Source: Mucilaginibacter ginkgonis (lineage in GTDB: Bacteria > Bacteroidota > Bacteroidia > Sphingobacteriales > Sphingobacteriaceae). From it: 64,000 nucleotides of DNA. The stretch is from assembly GCF_009754905.2 (NCBI RefSeq), contig NZ_CP066775.1, positions 558,001 to 622,000 of the forward strand, given 5' to 3'. Position 1 is the first letter of the stretch. Each line of letters opens with the position of its first letter. Below the pieces are notes generated by a model that saw only the letters and a list, made by a program, of their open reading frames with translations, had not been told where the DNA came from and did not search any database. The position numbers and the translations under genes were made by a program. Shown here piece after piece: positions 61,177 through 64,000 of the stretch.

Positions 61177-62424
61177 TTACCAGTGATAAGTTAAAGAAAT
61201 GCCCGGGATGTAAACGTTGGTTTTGTATGTACCCGACAACTGCGTTTCGATGGTTGTTTGGGTGCGTGTCATCAAATGCTCGTACTCAAAAGATACGTCA
61301 ACAGTTAGGTTGCGAGTTGCTTTGTAACCTAAACCTGCTGTCAGGAAATAGCGGTTAGCATCCGGCACTTCGGGGCTGACATAACCATCCTGAACAGGGG
61401 TAGAAGCATAGCCGCCACCAATGCGTAAGGCTAACTCTTTCGGGATGGTGTTAGGGTGTTTGGCATCACCTGCGTATTGCAAACCACCACGTATGCTAAA
61501 CGCGTTTTTATAATTGCGCGGCGAATAAGTGTCTTGCAAAGTCGCTGTATTGTTGGCATAATCAAAAGCTAATGCCTTATATACGTCCCATTGAACAAAG
61601 TTCGCATCAACGGCGATAGTCCATTGCGATGTTGGCATATAGCCTAAACCAACAGACGTTGTAGCCGCAAGGGGTAAAGTCGCGGTAAAGGTATTTGGCT
61701 GCGGGAAGTTGGCCTGAACCGAAGCCGGAACGGTAAATATCGCGTCGCCGTTATTGATAGTGGTCGAAACTTTAGAGCGGTAATCAACACCGATGCTGAA
61801 CTTATCAGTAGGTTTTAAGTAAACGCCCAAATTGAAACCTGTGCCATGGCCGCTGCCTTTTAACTGGGCCTGCCCGTCTGATCCTGTGCTGTTGGCCAAT
61901 GGGATAGCACGGGTGAGGTTCACGGTACCATGGTTGTAAACAAAACCACCGCCAACGCTTATCCATTTTGCCAGGCGGATACTAACCGTAGGCTGAAAAT
62001 ATATCGCTTTAAGGTCAAGGCTTTCCAGTACATATTTACCTGTCCAGTTGTTGCCCCAATCTACCAAACCACCAAATGGGGTATAAACACCAAGGCCTGC
62101 TTTCCACCATGAATTTTTCGGCCCGAATACAGCGTATGCTGAAAAAGGGGTAGCCACTTTATCAGCGCTTTGTGCAACGTTTACAGAGCCTGCTGCCTGG
62201 AAAGCGGGTTTAAAAAATAATGGGCTGATGCCTGCCTGGATAGAATTCTCGGGCAGCATGGCTACCGCGCCGGGGTTAAAAAAGATAGACGCGCCGTCTT
62301 GCACCAAGCCGGTACCTGTATGGCCCATGCCAATTTGTTTTTGGCCGGCCACGTTGACCTGGAAACCCTGCGCTAACACCATTGCCGGCGCAAATGCCAG
62401 CAGCATAAGTAATAGTTTTCTCAT
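61177..62424 (-). CDS. OmpP1/FadL-family outer-membrane transporter
   Basis: The 415-residue protein has a signal peptide (RKLLLMLLAFAPAMVLAQG), the FadL N-terminal plug GFQVNVAGQKQIGMGHTGTGLVQDGASIFFNPGAVAML, and a barrel of about 14 strands. It ends with the aromatic residue in ISLTYHW, as outer-membrane barrels do. FadL-like channels let long-chain fatty acids and other hydrophobic compounds cross the outer membrane. It is in an operon with the downstream SGNH lipoprotein (12-base gap). Confidence 0.93.
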   Translation of the reverse strand: MRKLLLMLLAFAPAMVLAQGFQVNVAGQKQIGMGHTGTGLVQDGASIFFNPGAVAMLPENSIQAGISPLFFKPAFQAAGSVNVAQSADKVATPFSAYAVFGPKNSWWKAGLGVYTPFGGLVDWGNNWTGKYVLESLDLKAIYFQPTVSIRLAKWISVGGGFVYNHGTVNLTRAIPLANSTGSDGQAQLKGSGHGTGFNLGVYLKPTDKFSIGVDYRSKVSTTINNGDAIFTVPASVQANFPQPNTFTATLPLAATTSVGLGYMPTSQWTIAVDANFVQWDVYKALAFDYANNTATLQDTYSPRNYKNAFSIRGGLQYAGDAKHPNTIPKELALRIGGGYASTPVQDGYVSPEVPDANRYFLTAGLGYKATRNLTVDVSFEYEHLMTRTQTTIETQLSGTYKTNVYIPGISLTYHW

Positions 62425-62593
62425 ATATAAAATTAAGTATTGGGTCGCGTGTTATAATTGGTTTTAAAACACGGGTACAACGTTATAAAAATAAAATCAA
62501 TTATCTTTAAAAACTTACTGACAATTATGTCTGCTTTCAACAATGATGTGTGTTGGTAAAGTGCTCGAAACCAATTATTTACAAACTTGAAAA

Positions 62594-63034
62594 ATGAAAA
62601 AATTATTTTTTGCGCTGATATTGTTCAGCACTATTTTTATTACAACTACAGCGATGGCCCAGGCCGATAAGATCGAAGGCTTATGGTACAACGACGTTAA
62701 GAGCGGTAAGATAGAAATATTTAAAGGCCACGACGGCAAGTTTTACGGAAAGGTGGTTTGGCTTAAAGAACCGCTTAAAGATGGCAAGCCAAAATTAGAT
62801 GATATGAACAGCGACCCAGCATTGCGCACCCGCCCGCGTTTAGGATTACAGGTATTGTCAGGATTTGAAAAAGACGGTGAAAATAAATACACCAACGGAA
62901 CAATCTATGATCCGCTTAATGGTAAGACCTATAGCTGCAAAATAACTTATAAAGGCAAAACGCTTGATATACGCGGGTACATTGGTATATCGCTATTCGG
63001 GCGTACAACGGTATGGTCAAGAGCAGAATCTTAA
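62594..63034 (+). CDS. DUF2147 domain-containing exported protein
   Basis: The 146-residue product has a signal peptide (KKLFFALILFSTIFITTTAMAQ). The DUF2147 motifs are IEGLWYNDVKSGKIEIFKG, ALRTRPRLGLQVLSGFEKDGENKYTNGTIYDPLNGKTYSC and the end IRGYIGISLFGRTTVWSR. It is a second family member with the same block order as 1280-1771. The function is not known. It is a single-gene unit, divergent from the FadL-SGNH operon and convergent with msrA. Confidence 0.88.
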   Translation: MKKLFFALILFSTIFITTTAMAQADKIEGLWYNDVKSGKIEIFKGHDGKFYGKVVWLKEPLKDGKPKLDDMNSDPALRTRPRLGLQVLSGFEKDGENKYTNGTIYDPLNGKTYSCKITYKGKTLDIRGYIGISLFGRTTVWSRAES

Positions 63035-63057
63035 CAGATCCTGCTCCTGATCATTAT

Positions 63058-63549
63058 CTAGCTTAACGTCCACTCCGGGCGTTCGTAGTGGCAGGTATAC
63101 CCGTAAGGGTGTTTTTGCAGGTAGTCCTGGTGCTCTTCTTCGGCGTTCCAGAAATCGCCGGCAGGCACAACTTCGGTAACTATTTTACCGGGCCATTTAC
63201 CCGATGTTTCCATCTCCTGTATCAGCGCTTCGGCAGTGGCCTTTTGTTCATCTGTTAGATAAAATATAGCCGAGCGGTAAGAAGTGCCCAGGTCATTTCC
63301 CTGGCGGTTGCGTGTTGTTGGGTCATGTATCATAAAGAAGTATTCCAACAACTTACGGTATGATAGTTTCTCGGGGTCAAAAACGATCTCTATGCCTTCG
63401 GCGTGTGTGCCGTGGTTGCGATAGGTAGCGTTTGGAACATCGCCGCCTGTGTAACCAACTACTGTTGATATTACGCCGGGTTGCTGTCTAACCAATTCTT
63501 CTACTCCCCAAAAGCAGCCTCCGGCCAAAATTGCCTTTTCTGTATTCAT
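63058..63549 (-). CDS. msrA: Peptide-methionine (S)-S-oxide reductase MsrA
   Basis: From the ATG at 63547-63549 the product has 163 residues. The active-site motif is [13 protein letters not shown] (Cys12), followed by [31 protein letters not shown], and [23 protein letters not shown] lies further on. An upstream ATG in the same frame (63588) adds 13 residues before the conserved strand and is not preferred. It reduces methionine-S-sulfoxide in proteins using thioredoxin. No msrB domain is fused. Confidence 0.95.
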   Translation of the reverse strand: MNTEKAILAGGCFWGVEELVRQQPGVISTVVGYTGGDVPNATYRNHGTHAEGIEIVFDPEKLSYRKLLEYFFMIHDPTTRNRQGNDLGTSYRSAIFYLTDEQKATAEALIQEMETSGKWPGKIVTEVVPAGDFWNAEEEHQDYLQKHPYGYTCHYERPEWTLS

Positions 63550-63657
63550 AATATTATTGTGGTTCCAAGTATACGTGATAACCCACAATTATACAGAAAG
63601 GTTTATATGGCCAATGCAATATTTCGGCCGGAGGTTCACTCAAGGGGTCATCACCAA

Positions 63658-64000
63658 TCATCGATTTTCTTTCAACGCTGTAAACTCTAACCTGCGGTTC
63701 TTTTGCCGTCCTTCAGGATTATCTGCGCCATTCGGCAAACTGTTAGGCGCGACAGGGCGACTGCGGCCATAACCACGGGCGAAGATCCGCGACTCGTCTA
63801 TCCCTTTTGATGTGATATAGTTTACACAGCTTTGCGCGCGGTCTTGCGACAACTTCAAATTGTAGGCGTCGCTGCCAATAGAATCTGTGTGTGCGCTCAA
63901 TTCAACTTTTAAAGCCGGGTTGTCTTTCATAATGCCGACCAAATGGTTAAGCTCTTTCTCAGACTCGGGCCGCAGATCCGCGTGGCCGAAATCAAACAAA
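63658..64000 (-). CDS. OmpA family protein, C-terminal part (partial)
   Basis: The frame is open to the window edge, so the N-terminal part is missing. The visible 113 residues are an OmpA peptidoglycan-binding domain: LFDFGHADLRPESEKEL at the start, VELSAHTDSIGSDAYNLKLSQDRAQSCVNYI and the end RIFARGYGRSRPVAPN then NRRLEF. The Asp and Arg of the SAHTD and NRRLEF motifs bind diaminopimelate in other members. It could belong to an OmpA porin or to a longer protein with other modules at its N-terminus. Confidence 0.9.
   Translation of the reverse strand, partial: LFDFGHADLRPESEKELNHLVGIMKDNPALKVELSAHTDSIGSDAYNLKLSQDRAQSCVNYITSKGIDESRIFARGYGRSRPVAPNSLPNGADNPEGRQKNRRLEFTALKENR

Noticed and set aside
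1..64000. tRNA, rRNA or other standard RNA genes
   Set aside because: No cloverleaf pattern or rRNA-like stretch was recognised by eye; a covariance-model scan was not possible.

Overview
The window looks like chromosomal DNA of a Bacteroidota bacterium, most likely family Sphingobacteriaceae (Mucilaginibacter/Pedobacter type). The reasons are families typical of that phylum (DUF3822, DUF2027-Smr, HYC_CC_PP, the DUF1800/DUF1501 pair, GH92, YbiT-type ABC-F), promoters fitting TTTG-N18/19-TAnnTTTG, few Shine-Dalgarno sequences, and short GC-rich dispersed repeats. Genus-level placement is inference. No rRNA, tRNA, CRISPR array, insertion sequence or prophage was recognised.

Layout. 1-6.9 kb: start of a membrane metallophosphoesterase, HAD phosphatase, DUF2147 protein, a small Arg-rich secreted protein, cupin, a frameshifted GNAT gene, a BLUF photoreceptor, a penicillin-acylase-type Ntn hydrolase, thioredoxin and an unknown partner. 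7-17.7 kb: a GAF-PAS sensor that keeps the phospho-acceptor His but has no ATPase, stress proteins (YtxH, YciE/YciF-like), DUF2027-Smr, an FtsX-type permease, cell-wall amidase, two peroxiredoxins, a GH30 glycosidase and a half-size EamA transporter. 17.7-25.3 kb: a same-strand lipid-modification cluster of DUF1475, DUF1295, two CFA-synthase-type methyltransferases, an esterase, an FAD amine-oxidase-like enzyme and DUF1365, interrupted by one opposite-strand HigA-like regulator. 25.3-36.7 kb: small secreted proteins, DUF1800/DUF1501, a hybrid histidine kinase, ribulokinase, a lipoprotein and a sodium/solute symporter. 36.7-40 kb: a copper block (multicopper oxidase with an extra C-terminal barrel-like region, DUF3347, HYC_CC_PP). 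40.2-47 kb: housekeeping (ABC-F, pyrE, NUDIX, coaD, rsmD, DUF3822, RecD-like helicase). 47-51 kb: repeat-rich gaps on both sides of clpB. 51-64 kb: YXWGXW lipoprotein, hydroxyacyl-CoA dehydrogenase, bioD and bioF, a Spy-like protein, an S24 repressor divergent from a degenerate GIY-YIG protein, GH92, a TIGR02757 protein carrying an in-frame repeat insertion, an SGNH lipoprotein with a FadL porin, a second DUF2147 protein, msrA and a partial OmpA protein.

How it fits together. The genes suggest an aerobic heterotroph that degrades glycans (GH30, GH92, symporter, ribulokinase), manages peroxide and methionine oxidation (two peroxiredoxins, thioredoxin, MsrA) and copper, and remodels its membrane lipids. 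The best candidates for something unusual are the lipid cluster and the dispersed palindromic repeats. One repeat pair has entered a reading frame in phase, one flanks a promoter, and one appears to have extended a protein's N-terminus.
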